From: an uncultured Myxococcales bacterium
Lineage (GTDB): Bacteria; Myxococcota_A; UBA9042; DTJE01
Direction of reading: 5' to 3'
NCBI GenBank assembly: GCA_903857665.1
Contig: CAIOFV010000119.1
Span: 1-64,000, forward strand
DNA length: 64,000 bases
This document shows, piece by piece, positions 1 to 8,426 of the stretch. The translations under genes were made by a program, and so were the position numbers. How positions within the stretch are numbered: position 1 is the stretch's first letter; every line of letters starts with the position of its first letter. The notes beneath the pieces are model-generated. The model was given only the letters and a program-made list of their open reading frames with translations. It was not told the origin of the DNA and did not search any database.

Positions 1-154
1 AAAAGCACCAACTCCAGTGGCATCGCCAAGAAGACGCACCCCTCCATCGCGAAAATCTGCACCACCCAGCAGAGTCGCGGTTGTCAGGGCTACCGTGGGG
101 GTATGTCAGGGACTGCGCCGCGGATACCGGTCAGGTCTGGCACGTCTGTCGGCC

Positions 155-182
155 TTTCCCAAACAGGCGAATGCGCTACAAT
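155..182 (+). promoter_or_regulatory. Candidate sigma70-type promoter of the DAHP synthase gene
   Basis: TACAAT at 177-182 is a good -10 element. TTTCCC at 155-160, 16 bases upstream, is a weak -35. The predicted start near 189 lies 20 bases before the chosen ATG. This supports starting the protein at 209 rather than 17. Confidence 0.35.
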
Positions 183-208
183 GCCCGGCAGTCTGGGCGA
201 GGCCATCG

Positions 209-1291
209 ATGAACGACGACAGCGGCGGGCAGAACGAATTCGAAGCATTGCGCGTCGAAATCGCGAGGATCAACACGACGCTGCTGGAACTGCTCAGCGA
301 ACGCGCGAAGCTGGTCCTGGCGATCCACGACGTCAAGCAGGGGCGTGCTCTGGAGGCGTTCGACCCGGATCGCGAGCAGCAGATGGTGGACTCGCTGGTC
401 GGACAGAACCGCGGCCCGTTCTCGGACGACGTCGTCCGGCACCTGTTCAAGGAGGTCTTCACGGCGTCGCTGAACCTGATGGATGACGAGCGCCGTCCTC
501 CTGCGGTCGCGCGGCGGCCCGGCGACGGCGACCTGGTGATCCAGGCGGGCGCGCGGCACATCGGGGGCCGTCCGGTGATCATTGGGGGCCCGTGCGCGGT
601 CGAGGACGAGGACCAGATCGAGGCGGCCGCCGCCGCGATGGAACGCCTGGGTGTCGGGTTCCTGCGCGGGGGAGCGTTCAAGCCCCGCACGTCGCCCTAC
701 GCGTTCCAGGGATTGGGCGAGCCCGGGCTGAAGTTGCTGGCCGACGCCGGCCGTCGTCACGGGCTGACGACGGTGACCGAGGTGGTGGACACGCGAACCG
801 TGGACATCGTCGCCCGCCATGCGGACGTCCTGCAGGTCGGCAGTCGCAACATGGCCAACTACGAACTGCTGAAGGCCGTCGCCGAGGCGGGAAAGCCGGT
901 GCTGCTGAAGCGCGGTTTCGCGGCGACGCTGGACGAGTTCATCCATGCCGCGGAGTACCTGGCGTCCTCCGGCAACGAGTCCGTGATCCTGTGCGAGCGG
1001 GGCATCCGCACGTTCAACCGCGAGACCCGTTTCACGCTGGACATCGCCGCCGTGCCGCTGCTGCGCCAGATGACCCGCCTTCCGGTCATCGTCGATGTCA
1101 GCCATGCGGCAGGGCGCCGTGACATCCTGGTGCCGCTGGCCCGTGCCGGGCTGGCCGCCGGCGCCCAGGGCGTGATGGTCGAGGTGCATCCGAACCCGTC
1201 CGTCGCGCGTTCCGACGGCCAGCAACAACTGGATATCGCGCAGTTCGAGCGGTTCCTCGCCGCGATCGAAGACCTTCTCCACCAGCACTGA
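209..1291 (+). CDS. aroA: Bifunctional chorismate mutase / 3-deoxy-7-phosphoheptulonate synthase
   Basis: A 360-residue fusion for the shikimate pathway. Residues about 10-90 form an AroQ-type chorismate mutase helical domain (LRVEIARINTTLLELLSERA, then the DPDREQQMVDSL region). Residues about 105-355 are a type I-beta DAHP synthase, which condenses phosphoenolpyruvate and erythrose 4-phosphate. Visible synthase motifs are GPCAVE (metal Cys), KPRTSP, LQVGSRNMAN, LCERGIRTF, DVSHA and EVHPNPSVARSDG. The frame is open upstream to base 17, but the ATG at 209 is preferred because homology starts there and a TACAAT -10 element lies just upstream. In B. subtilis-type fusions the mutase domain acts as the feedback sensor for chorismate or prephenate, so allosteric control is likely. 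It is a single gene facing a convergent GH63-like gene. The B. subtilis-style symbol is used for the fusion type. Confidence 0.93.
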   Translation: MNDDSGGQNEFEALRVEIARINTTLLELLSERAKLVLAIHDVKQGRALEAFDPDREQQMVDSLVGQNRGPFSDDVVRHLFKEVFTASLNLMDDERRPPAVARRPGDGDLVIQAGARHIGGRPVIIGGPCAVEDEDQIEAAAAAMERLGVGFLRGGAFKPRTSPYAFQGLGEPGLKLLADAGRRHGLTTVTEVVDTRTVDIVARHADVLQVGSRNMANYELLKAVAEAGKPVLLKRGFAATLDEFIHAAEYLASSGNESVILCERGIRTFNRETRFTLDIAAVPLLRQMTRLPVIVDVSHAAGRRDILVPLARAGLAAGAQGVMVEVHPNPSVARSDGQQQLDIAQFERFLAAIEDLLHQH

Positions 1292-1391
1292 TCCCGTTTC
1301 TTCGAGGTTGCGGCGCGGGCGACGCGGGAGCATCGATCCGGACGGGTCGCCTTGCGGTCGAGGGCGAACACCAGGCCCCCTCGGGGGACCG

Positions 1392-3605
1392 TCACGGCGC
1401 GAACAGAAGCAGCAGGTGCGCGGCCGACCAGCCGAAGTCGTTCGAGTTCTGCCCGGTCCCGTCCCGGGGATCGTAGGTTTCGCGGATCGGCCCGTTCGCG
1501 CGGAACAGCCCCTGCGGGACCTCGATCATCCGGCGGGCGGCCTCCCGGGCGTCGTCGGCGAACCCGTAGCGCTGAAGCGCCTGGATCGCGAACCAGGCCT
1601 GGTCCAGCCAGACCGGCCCACGCCAGTAGCCGTTGAACGGCTTGAAGCCGGGCGTGTCCGCCGCGACGGAAGGGAAGGGCAGCGGGGTCCAGAACTTCGC
1701 CGGGTCCGTCATCTGCGCCCGCACCCGGGCCGCCTGTTCCGGCGTGGCCAGGCCCACGTACAGCGGGGTCCAGCCCTCGGGGCCCTGGATACGAACGAAG
1801 GAACGGTCCGCCAGCCGGACGTCGTAGAACCAGCCCGAGGCGTCGTCCCAGAAGGTCTGGCGGATCAGGGGGCCCAGCACGTCGGCCTCGGCGCGCAGGC
1901 CCGACGCGGTGGTCGCATCGCCCATCGCGTCGTAGAGGCCTGCCAGGATGCCCTTTTCGGCCCACAGGTAGGCATTCAGGTCCACCGATTCCCGGTCGAA
2001 GCTCCAGGTGTCCGGGCCGTTCTGGAGCATCGTCGCGCCGTCGAAGCGCATGGCGTTGTCCATGCCCGAGTCGTTGCCCCCGTCCAGCAGGGTGTCGTGC
2101 GACGAGCCGTACTCGCACAGCCCGTTGCCGTCGTGGTCGCGCGCCTGGTACCGCCAGCGGTGGTACTTGAGGATCTTCGGCACGACTTCGGCCAGGAAGG
2201 CGGCATCCGGCGAGCGTGCCTGGATTTGTGCGACGGCCCACGCGGCCAGAGGCGGCTTGGTGCAGTACCAGTAGTCGGCGGCATGGTCCGTGTTGACGGT
2301 GTCGGGAACCATGCCGTCATCGCGCTGCCAGTCGAGCATGGCGCGGACCTGGTCCTTCGCCAGGGCCGGGGCGAAGCGGGACAGGGCCACCGCGTGCTTC
2401 CAGGAATCCCAGGCCCACAGTGCGTGGTATCCCTGGACATCCGAGGATGGCCAGAGCCCGTCGTGGAGCAGGTCGCCCCACGCGCCACGCCAGTTGAAGG
2501 CGAGCGTTTCGAGCGCCTTGACGGCCACGGCCCGGTGATCGGCGTCCGCGGCCCAGGGGTTGCCGGGGATCAGCACGGCGGCCAGCCAGGCGTTCCAGCG
2601 CACGTCGTTGGCCGCGAAGGCGGCGGCGCCGTTCGCCAGCATTCCGGGCAGCCCCGGGGCGCGTGCCGCCCGCTCGCCGGCGTCCAGGTAGCGGGCGATC
2701 GCGAAGTACCGGGTGAGGGAGCCGCCCGCCGGCAGCACCAGGCTGCGGGTTGGGCGACCGGACCAGGAAAGCCCGTCGGGGGATGCCACCAGGTCGATGC
2801 CGAGATCGGCCGGGAACGCGACGACCACCGAGTCTTCCTGACCCGGGGCGGACGCGACCACGGTGCCGTCCGCGACGCCGAGCCGGGCGGGCTGCAGCGG
2901 GAAGACCGTCCCGCGGAACGCGAGGGCCAGCGGCACGTCGTGGCCGGCCGGGGCAGTCGCCGAAAGGCGGACGATGGCCGTGCGGGCGTCCGCGAAGACC
3001 AGGGCCAGTTCCAGGAACACGTCACCTGCGGCCAGGTGCTGGACGAGGGCACCCGGCCACGCGCGCAGATCCGTGTCCGCGTTCGCGACGAACGGGAGCT
3101 CGGTCCCGGCCTCGTCCATCACGCGCACGACCAGCAGCGCCTCGGACAGCCAGTCCACGAACGTCTGCGAACGCTGCTGCAACGGGCCCGTGAACCCGCC
3201 CCACAGATCGTCGCGGTCCGCGGAGGGCAGCGCGAATTCGTGCCAGGAACCCTGGTCCCCGAACGCGAACGCGGTCAGGTCCAAGTCGGCCACCGGCGTG
3301 TTCTTCAGGTTCAGCAGGTCCGGGTATTCGAGGCGCACGCCGGTCGGGAAGGCCGGGGCGGGAGGTTCGGACGGGACGTCGGGCGGCACTTCGGGCGGGC
3401 CGTCGTCCGGAAGCCCGACGTCGTTCGCGACCAGTTCGATCCCTTCGGCAGGATCGGGGGCGGCGGAGCCCTCCCCGGACGCGCCCTCGTCCGGGGTGTC
3501 CCGGACCGCATCGAGGTCGGGCGCGGAGCCCGGGCTGGCTCCGCCGCAGGATGCCGCCAGCACGGTCGCCATCAGGAGGACCGTCGTGGATCGGCAAACC
3601 ATCAT
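1392..3605 (-). CDS. GH63-like (alpha/alpha)6-barrel glycoside hydrolase, lipoprotein
   Basis: A 737-residue predicted lipoprotein. It has a signal peptide with lipobox LAASC, then an Asp/Pro/Glu-rich linker to about residue 95, a beta-sandwich region, and an (alpha/alpha)6-barrel. Barrel motifs typical of GH63 and related trehalase-like enzymes are WDSWKHAVALSRF, a Ser-Gly-Met-Asp-Asn segment near the middle (NDSGMDNAMRFD) and GYWRGPVWLDQAWFA near the C-terminus. Characterised relatives hydrolyse alpha-glucosides (YgjK, mannosylglycerate hydrolase). The true substrate cannot be read here. The start is the first of two ATGs, preceded by GAGGA. The gene is 62 bases downstream of the aldo/keto reductase-like gene on the same strand, so they are probably co-transcribed. 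It likely acts at the cell surface or in the periplasm on imported oligosaccharides. Confidence 0.8.
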   Translation of the reverse strand: MMVCRSTTVLLMATVLAASCGGASPGSAPDLDAVRDTPDEGASGEGSAAPDPAEGIELVANDVGLPDDGPPEVPPDVPSEPPAPAFPTGVRLEYPDLLNLKNTPVADLDLTAFAFGDQGSWHEFALPSADRDDLWGGFTGPLQQRSQTFVDWLSEALLVVRVMDEAGTELPFVANADTDLRAWPGALVQHLAAGDVFLELALVFADARTAIVRLSATAPAGHDVPLALAFRGTVFPLQPARLGVADGTVVASAPGQEDSVVVAFPADLGIDLVASPDGLSWSGRPTRSLVLPAGGSLTRYFAIARYLDAGERAARAPGLPGMLANGAAAFAANDVRWNAWLAAVLIPGNPWAADADHRAVAVKALETLAFNWRGAWGDLLHDGLWPSSDVQGYHALWAWDSWKHAVALSRFAPALAKDQVRAMLDWQRDDGMVPDTVNTDHAADYWYCTKPPLAAWAVAQIQARSPDAAFLAEVVPKILKYHRWRYQARDHDGNGLCEYGSSHDTLLDGGNDSGMDNAMRFDGATMLQNGPDTWSFDRESVDLNAYLWAEKGILAGLYDAMGDATTASGLRAEADVLGPLIRQTFWDDASGWFYDVRLADRSFVRIQGPEGWTPLYVGLATPEQAARVRAQMTDPAKFWTPLPFPSVAADTPGFKPFNGYWRGPVWLDQAWFAIQALQRYGFADDAREAARRMIEVPQGLFRANGPIRETYDPRDGTGQNSNDFGWSAAHLLLLFAP

Positions 3606-3667
3606 CGCAATCCTCGAAAAGGATCGGGCCCCGGGGGCCGGCAGCAGCGCGACGGGCCTGCCGCGCC

Positions 3668-4459
3668 CTACTTGCCGCCCACGTATGCGCCCAGGCGGCG
3701 CGCACGCGCCATCTCGTCGGCGGCCATCGGCCCGTCGTCCAGCGTGGCAAGCGACTCGTCGAGCTCGGAGGCGTTCCTGGGACCGGTCATGCAGACGTTG
3801 ACGTCCGGGTTGCTGAGTACGAAGCGATAGGCATCGCGTCCCCGCAAGGGGGCCTCGCCCGCCGGCATCTTGCGCGGGTTCAGCAACTGGCCCCAACTGG
3901 TGGCGGTGTACGCGACGATGCCGGGCCGCCCGATCGGCTGAACGTGCGGGAAGACGTCGGTTTCGGCGCCCGGGTGGGCCGCGTTGTACCGGACGTGCAG
4001 CGCGCCGTACCGCGGGTCCCGGGCGAAGCCGACGAACGCCGGGCGGTGATGGCCCGAGATGGCGAGGTGGCGCACCAGGCCCTTTTCGCGCAGCCGCTCG
4101 GCGCGCTCGAGGATCGCGTCGCCCGGCGTCCCGTTGTACCAGCCGAGGAGCAGCACGTCGGCGTGGTCGAGGCCCAGAAGGCGCAGGCCCTTCGCGAGGC
4201 TGCGCTCCATGAACCACGGCCAGCGGGTGTAGCTCTGCAGCACGACCACCAGGGCCTCGCGCTTCCCGGCGGTGACGATCTCGCGGATCGCCTCGGTCAT
4301 GCCGTCGCGCCGAATCGAGCCGTGGTACCAGTAGTTGACGCCCCGCTCGAAGGCCCGCAACAACGAGGCCTTGTCGATGCCGTAGCCGCCCGAGACGCCG
4401 AGCGGTCCGACCGAAAGGCCCGTGCGGCCGAGCACGATGCGCTCCGGAAAGCCGGGCAT
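3668..4459 (-). CDS. Aldo/keto reductase superfamily protein with degenerate active site
   Basis: A 263-residue protein with the TIM-barrel layout of aldo/keto reductases: LGRTGLSVGPLGVSGGYG at the start, an ERSLAKGLRLLGLDHADVL helix-strand, and a GIVAYTATSWGQLL strand. Catalytic positions look altered. The usual FDTA..Y strand reads NYWYHGS, the TK at the end of the next strand is replaced by LQSY, and the H that normally follows DxxxL is replaced in LLLGWYNG. Asp, Lys and His of the tetrad therefore seem absent while Tyr may remain. The start at 4459 follows a clear GGAGGA; the longer open frame has no homology. It is probably in an operon with the GH63-like gene. It may be a non-reductase member or use another chemistry. 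Confidence 0.75.
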   Translation of the reverse strand: MPGFPERIVLGRTGLSVGPLGVSGGYGIDKASLLRAFERGVNYWYHGSIRRDGMTEAIREIVTAGKREALVVVLQSYTRWPWFMERSLAKGLRLLGLDHADVLLLGWYNGTPGDAILERAERLREKGLVRHLAISGHHRPAFVGFARDPRYGALHVRYNAAHPGAETDVFPHVQPIGRPGIVAYTATSWGQLLNPRKMPAGEAPLRGRDAYRFVLSNPDVNVCMTGPRNASELDESLATLDDGPMAADEMARARRLGAYVGGK

Positions 4460-4647
4460 GGGGTTCCTCCCGAATGCTGGACGGTCGGCGAGCCTGCACG
4501 GGGCCCGGCGCCCGACCGAGCGTACCACGAGAAGTTGCCGGGGCCGATCCGGACGCCTGGTGAACATTCCTGCCCCTTGCAGACGTTCACGGTCGGATTA
4601 CACGAGGGCCTGGCCGATGGTGGCGCGGGCCACGCGTCGGCCCGCGG

Positions 4648-5553
4648 TCACCCCCCGGCGCCCTCCTTCAGAAAGCCCAGGATCGCGGACATCGCGGCCT
4701 GCGACTGCGGCAGCACCTGCGCCACGGCAAACCCGTGGACGGCCGTGAACCCGGTGCCGTGGAAGCGCCGGCATTCGACGCCGAGGCGCTCGAGGTCGTC
4801 TGCGAATTCCCGACCGCCCTCGCCCAGTTTGTCGCGCGACGCGGTGATGACGAAGGACCTCGGGAATGCCTTCGTCAAGAAGAACCGGGGACTCATGGAT
4901 CGGGCGTCGGGATCGTCTTCCAACCCACCAAGGGGCTTGTCGTAGTAGGCGGAAACGAAGGTTTCCATGTAGGGAAAACCGCTCGAAAGCGCCGTCTGCA
5001 TGTCGTAGACGCCGCAGTTCAGCACCAGCCCGCTGAACCGGAGGTTCCTGGATTCCCCGGCGAGGTTGAACAGATCGCGATACCCGGGATTGGAACTGAC
5101 CGCGCCAAGCGCAGCCGCGAGGTGGGCCCCCGCCGATTCGCCGCCCACGAAGATCCGCGACAGGTCGATGTCGTACCGGTCCGCATTCCGGACCAGCCAG
5201 GCCAGCGCCTTGTACAGGTTTTCGATCGGGAGGGGATGGTGGTACCGGGGCGAAAGTCCGTAGAAGACGTTCAGCGTGAAGTGGCCCGCCTCGGCGATCC
5301 TCGACACGAATCCCTCGCGATGCTCCGGGCAGCCCGACACCCAGCCTCCGCCGTGGATGTACACGAACACGGGGAGCCTGCCGCCGGTGCGGCCCTTCGG
5401 CTCGCAGAGGTTCAGGTAGAGGTCCGGGTCGCCTTCGTCGTACCGGATCTTCCGGGTGTAGCGGACGTTTCGCGACTGGCCCCAGTTCAACAAGGGCTTC
5501 ATCCACCACTCGTTGAAGATGCACAGGTACTTCGCGACGCACGAACGATCCAT
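4648..5553 (-). CDS. Alpha/beta hydrolase, HSL-like (fold-3) esterase
   Basis: A 301-residue cytoplasmic esterase/lipase of the hormone-sensitive lipase-like group. HGGGW (about residue 65) is the oxyanion loop and GESAG carries the nucleophilic Ser. The Asp is likely in SRDKLGEGG and the His in AVHGFAV near the C-terminus, so the triad looks complete. Likely substrates are short acyl esters, but the physiological one is unknown. The ATG at 5553 starts the recognisable fold, yet no strong ribosome binding site precedes it; a GTG three codons upstream is an alternative. It is divergent from the lipid-kinase-like gene, with only 82 bases between the starts. Confidence 0.85.
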   Translation of the reverse strand: MDRSCVAKYLCIFNEWWMKPLLNWGQSRNVRYTRKIRYDEGDPDLYLNLCEPKGRTGGRLPVFVYIHGGGWVSGCPEHREGFVSRIAEAGHFTLNVFYGLSPRYHHPLPIENLYKALAWLVRNADRYDIDLSRIFVGGESAGAHLAAALGAVSSNPGYRDLFNLAGESRNLRFSGLVLNCGVYDMQTALSSGFPYMETFVSAYYDKPLGGLEDDPDARSMSPRFFLTKAFPRSFVITASRDKLGEGGREFADDLERLGVECRRFHGTGFTAVHGFAVAQVLPQSQAAMSAILGFLKEGAGG

Positions 5554-5635
5554 GGCTGCCACCCGCCCCGGACATGCTATCTTCCGAATGTACAGCAAAG
5601 TCGGGGTGCGGCGCAGTCGCTGGACGGAGGGACCC

Positions 5636-6616
5636 ATGATCTCGGAGATCGGCCTGATCGCCAACCCGCGAGCCGGAAAGGGGTTCGTGGCACTCGCCCC
5701 CGTCCACCAGATGGCCGAGCGTCGCGGCGTGCCGATACACATCACCAACAACATCGGCGAGATCGCGGGCACCCTTCGCAAGCTGGTGGCCGAACGGCAG
5801 GCGAAGGTGCTGCTGGTGTACGGCGGCGACGGGACCCTGCACCAGGTCATCGACATGCTGCTGTACGAGCGGGAGCTCGGCCGGATCCCGTGGGTTCCCC
5901 TGGTGCTCCCGATGGGCGGCGGGACGATGCGTTCGGTGTTCCACTGGCTGGGCTGGAAGGAACGACCGCTGGAAATCCTGCGCCGGGTCCTGAACGCCTC
6001 GCTGGACCGGCTGCCGATCCGGAAGTTCAAGCCGCTGGCCCTGACGTTCTTCAACCGGGACAAGGGGCGGGTCGAAACGCACTACGGCTTCATCTTCATC
6101 ATGGGGGCCGTGAACCGCGTGATCGAACTGTACGACCGCAACGACAAGAGCCCCGTCGGCGGGATGAAGCACATCGCCCTGGGCGCGCTCGGGTCCATCA
6201 CCGGGTTCCCGCGAAGCCACGGGAAGCTCGTCCAGCAGTTCGATGCCCGCGTGCTGGCCGATGGCACGCCGCTTTCGCAGAACGCGCCTTTCAGCGTCAT
6301 CTGCAGCGTCTGCGACAGCCTGCTGTTCGGCATCAAGCCGTTCGCGGTGCCCGCCGAAAGCAACCAGTTCCACGCGTTGTGCTACTCGGCCCCCGCGTGG
6401 TTCATGTCGGCGCTGGTGCCGCTGGAATGGCGCGCGACGTTCGTCCCCCCGGGCTCGCGGTTCTTCAACGACGCGGTCTTTTCCTTCGAGATCGTCCCCT
6501 CGAAGGAGGACACCTTCTTCCTGGACGGCGAGCACATGAACTGCAAGCCGGGGGAACCCATCCAAATCCAGTTGGGGCCGGAGATCGAGTTCGTCGCCCA
6601 CTTCGATCCGGCTTGA
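5636..6616 (+). CDS. Diacylglycerol kinase-fold lipid kinase family protein
   Basis: A 326-residue protein with a DAGK/sphingosine-kinase-type catalytic domain. NPRAGKG at residues 10-16 and the nucleotide-binding YGGDGTLHQ near residue 62 are clear. The usual GGTGN loop reads LPMGGGTMRS, a small deviation. A C-terminal beta-sandwich resembling the YegS/DagK second domain follows, with the typical final hydrophobic strand. It probably phosphorylates a lipid hydroxyl (diacylglycerol or sphingoid-type). GGAGG at 5626-5630 fixes the ATG. The frame continues upstream without homology. Since a neutral ceramidase lies elsewhere in this window, a sphingoid-like substrate is conceivable but unproven. 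Confidence 0.85.
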   Translation: MISEIGLIANPRAGKGFVALAPVHQMAERRGVPIHITNNIGEIAGTLRKLVAERQAKVLLVYGGDGTLHQVIDMLLYERELGRIPWVPLVLPMGGGTMRSVFHWLGWKERPLEILRRVLNASLDRLPIRKFKPLALTFFNRDKGRVETHYGFIFIMGAVNRVIELYDRNDKSPVGGMKHIALGALGSITGFPRSHGKLVQQFDARVLADGTPLSQNAPFSVICSVCDSLLFGIKPFAVPAESNQFHALCYSAPAWFMSALVPLEWRATFVPPGSRFFNDAVFSFEIVPSKEDTFFLDGEHMNCKPGEPIQIQLGPEIEFVAHFDPA

Positions 6617-6631
6617 GGCGTTTCGCCGTCC

Positions 6632-6660
6632 TTGCGCCGTGCCCCCGCGAGGCGTAAAAT
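6632..6660 (+). promoter_or_regulatory. Sigma70-type promoter of the TM1266-hydG pair
   Basis: TTGCGC at 6632-6637, a 17-base spacer and TAAAAT at 6655-6660 make a near-consensus housekeeping promoter in otherwise GC-rich DNA. The predicted start near 6667 gives a leader of about 33 bases before the GTG at 6700. Confidence 0.55.
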
Positions 6661-6699
6661 GCGCCCAGGCAAGCCGATCTGATTCACGGGAGTCTTCCG

Positions 6700-6987
6700 G
6701 TGGAAAAGAGGCTCGGGACAGTTTCGATCATCCTGGATCCACAGGTCACCCCGGTCGCGACCGTCAACGAACTGATTTCGCAGTTCGGTACGGATGTCGT
6801 TGCCCGGATGGGCCTGCCCCATCGCGATCGAGGCCTCAGCATCATCACGCTGGTCACCGAATCCTCCAGCGAGCGCCTCAGCGCTCTCACCGGCAAGCTT
6901 GGAAAACTCCCGGGAGTCCAGGTCAAGGCTTTGATGGCCAAGGCCCGGTCCGAGGGGGTTTCCGATGATGATCCGACCCGACAGTGA
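6700..6987 (+). CDS. TM1266-family iron-only hydrogenase system regulator-like (ACT domain) protein
   Basis: A 95-residue protein of the small NikR-C/ACT-like TM1266 family, which is typically encoded beside [FeFe]-hydrogenase maturation genes. It has the beta-alpha-beta ACT pattern: GTVSIILDPQ strand, helix from VATVNELISQFG, RGLSIITLVTE strand, then a helix and GVQVKALMAK strand. It lacks a DNA-binding domain, so it more likely binds a small ligand or a partner protein. The start is GTG, supported by the -10 at 6655-6660 and a weak GGGAG. Its end overlaps the hydG start by 23 bases, indicating translational coupling and a role with HydG. Confidence 0.85.
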   Translation: MEKRLGTVSIILDPQVTPVATVNELISQFGTDVVARMGLPHRDRGLSIITLVTESSSERLSALTGKLGKLPGVQVKALMAKARSEGVSDDDPTRQ

Positions 6988-8374
6988 TGGTCTGACCGAC
7001 TTCATTCCCGCCGCAGCCATCGAGGAATTGATCCGGCGGCCTCCCGCGACCGCGGACGAGATCCGCCCGATCCTCGCCAGGTCCATGGCCTTGCAGCGCC
7101 TGGGACTGGAGGAGATGGCCGCGCTGCTGTCCGTCACGGACCCGGCGGTTCTTGAGCCGATGTTCCAGGCCGCCCGCGTCCTGAAGAAGACGGTCTACGG
7201 CAACCGCATCGTGCTGTTCGCGCCGCTGTACGTCGGCAACAAATGCGTCAACACGTGCCTGTACTGCGGCTTCCGGGCCGCCAACGGGGACGTCGTCCGC
7301 CGCACGCTGACGGAAGACGAGCTGCGGGCCGAGGTGCTGGCGCTGATCAACAAGGGGCACAAGAGGCTGGTCGTGGACTTCGGCGAGCATCCGGACTACG
7401 GCGTGGACGTGCTGGCCCGCACGGTCGAAATCATCTACTCGGTGAAGTCGGCGCACGGCGAGATCCGGCGGGTCAACCTGAACTGCATCCCGCTGGACGT
7501 CGAAGGCTATCGCCGGATGAAGGCGGCGGGGATCGGCACCTACCAGATCTTCCAGGAAACGTACCACCGTCCGACCTACGCGGTGATGCACCCGCGCGGC
7601 CCCAAGTCCGATTTCCTGTGGCGCCTGTACGGCCAGGACCGCGCGATGGAAGGCGGCTGCGACGACGTCGGCATCGGCGCGCTGTTCGGGCTGTACGATT
7701 GGCGGTTCGAGGCGCTGGGCATGCTGGCCCACACCATCCACCTGGAGGAAAACTACCACGTCGGGCCGCACACCTTTTCCTTCCCGCGGATCAAGGACGC
7801 CAGCAATCGCGCGCTGGACCCGAAGTACGCGGTCAGCGACGCCGAGTTCAAGCGCCTGATCGCGATCCTTCGGCTGTCCGTGCCCTACGTCGGCATGATC
7901 CTGACGGCCCGCGAACCCGCCGCGCTGCGCCGCGAATTGATCGACTTCGGGTGCTCGCAGATCGACGCCGGGACGCGCATCGGGATCGGGGCCTACGCCG
8001 GCGCCGACGAGGAGCAGGACCTCAGCCGCGAGCAGTTCCGGATCGGCGACTGCCGCAAGCTGGACGAGGTGGTCGGCGAACTGGTGGACATGGGGGAAAT
8101 CCCGTCCTGGTGCACGGCCTGCTATCGCAAGGGGCGCACGGGCGAGCACTTCATGGAGTTCGCGATCCCGGGATTCATCAAGCGCCTGTGCACGCCGAAT
8201 GCGCTGCTGACCCTGAAGGAATACGAGGTGGACTACGCCTCGCCCGAGGTTCGTGCGAAGTCCGAAGCGCTGATCGCCGACGAACTGGCGAAGATGCCCG
8301 ACGGCGTGCAGAAGGCCCAGTTGGTGGAGCGACTTGCGGCCATCGAGATGGGCGACCGCGACCTGTTGTTCTAG
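6965..8374 (+). CDS. hydG: [FeFe]-hydrogenase H-cluster radical SAM maturase HydG
   Basis: A 469-residue tyrosine lyase that makes the CO and CN ligands (as an Fe(CO)2CN synthon) for the hydrogenase H-cluster. The radical SAM CX3CX2C site is Cys94, Cys98 and Cys101 (CVNTCLYCGF). The diagnostic auxiliary-cluster motif CX2CX22C is present as Cys383, Cys386 and Cys409. Length and both motifs match functional HydG. The gene overlaps the TM1266-like gene. HydE, HydF and a hydrogenase large subunit are not in the window, so they must lie elsewhere if this enzyme is used for hydrogenase assembly. Confidence 0.95.
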   Translation: MMIRPDSDGLTDFIPAAAIEELIRRPPATADEIRPILARSMALQRLGLEEMAALLSVTDPAVLEPMFQAARVLKKTVYGNRIVLFAPLYVGNKCVNTCLYCGFRAANGDVVRRTLTEDELRAEVLALINKGHKRLVVDFGEHPDYGVDVLARTVEIIYSVKSAHGEIRRVNLNCIPLDVEGYRRMKAAGIGTYQIFQETYHRPTYAVMHPRGPKSDFLWRLYGQDRAMEGGCDDVGIGALFGLYDWRFEALGMLAHTIHLEENYHVGPHTFSFPRIKDASNRALDPKYAVSDAEFKRLIAILRLSVPYVGMILTAREPAALRRELIDFGCSQIDAGTRIGIGAYAGADEEQDLSREQFRIGDCRKLDEVVGELVDMGEIPSWCTACYRKGRTGEHFMEFAIPGFIKRLCTPNALLTLKEYEVDYASPEVRAKSEALIADELAKMPDGVQKAQLVERLAAIEMGDRDLLF

Positions 8375-8426
8375 GGCCCGCCAGGCGCTGGCTCGATCGT
8401 CAGGGCTTCAGGAAGGGGGGGCGTGT

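Noticed and set aside
1-208. Gene or tRNA at the left edge of the window
   Set aside because: No start, motif or cloverleaf could be supported; the open frame before base 209 has no homology and is probably untranslated.
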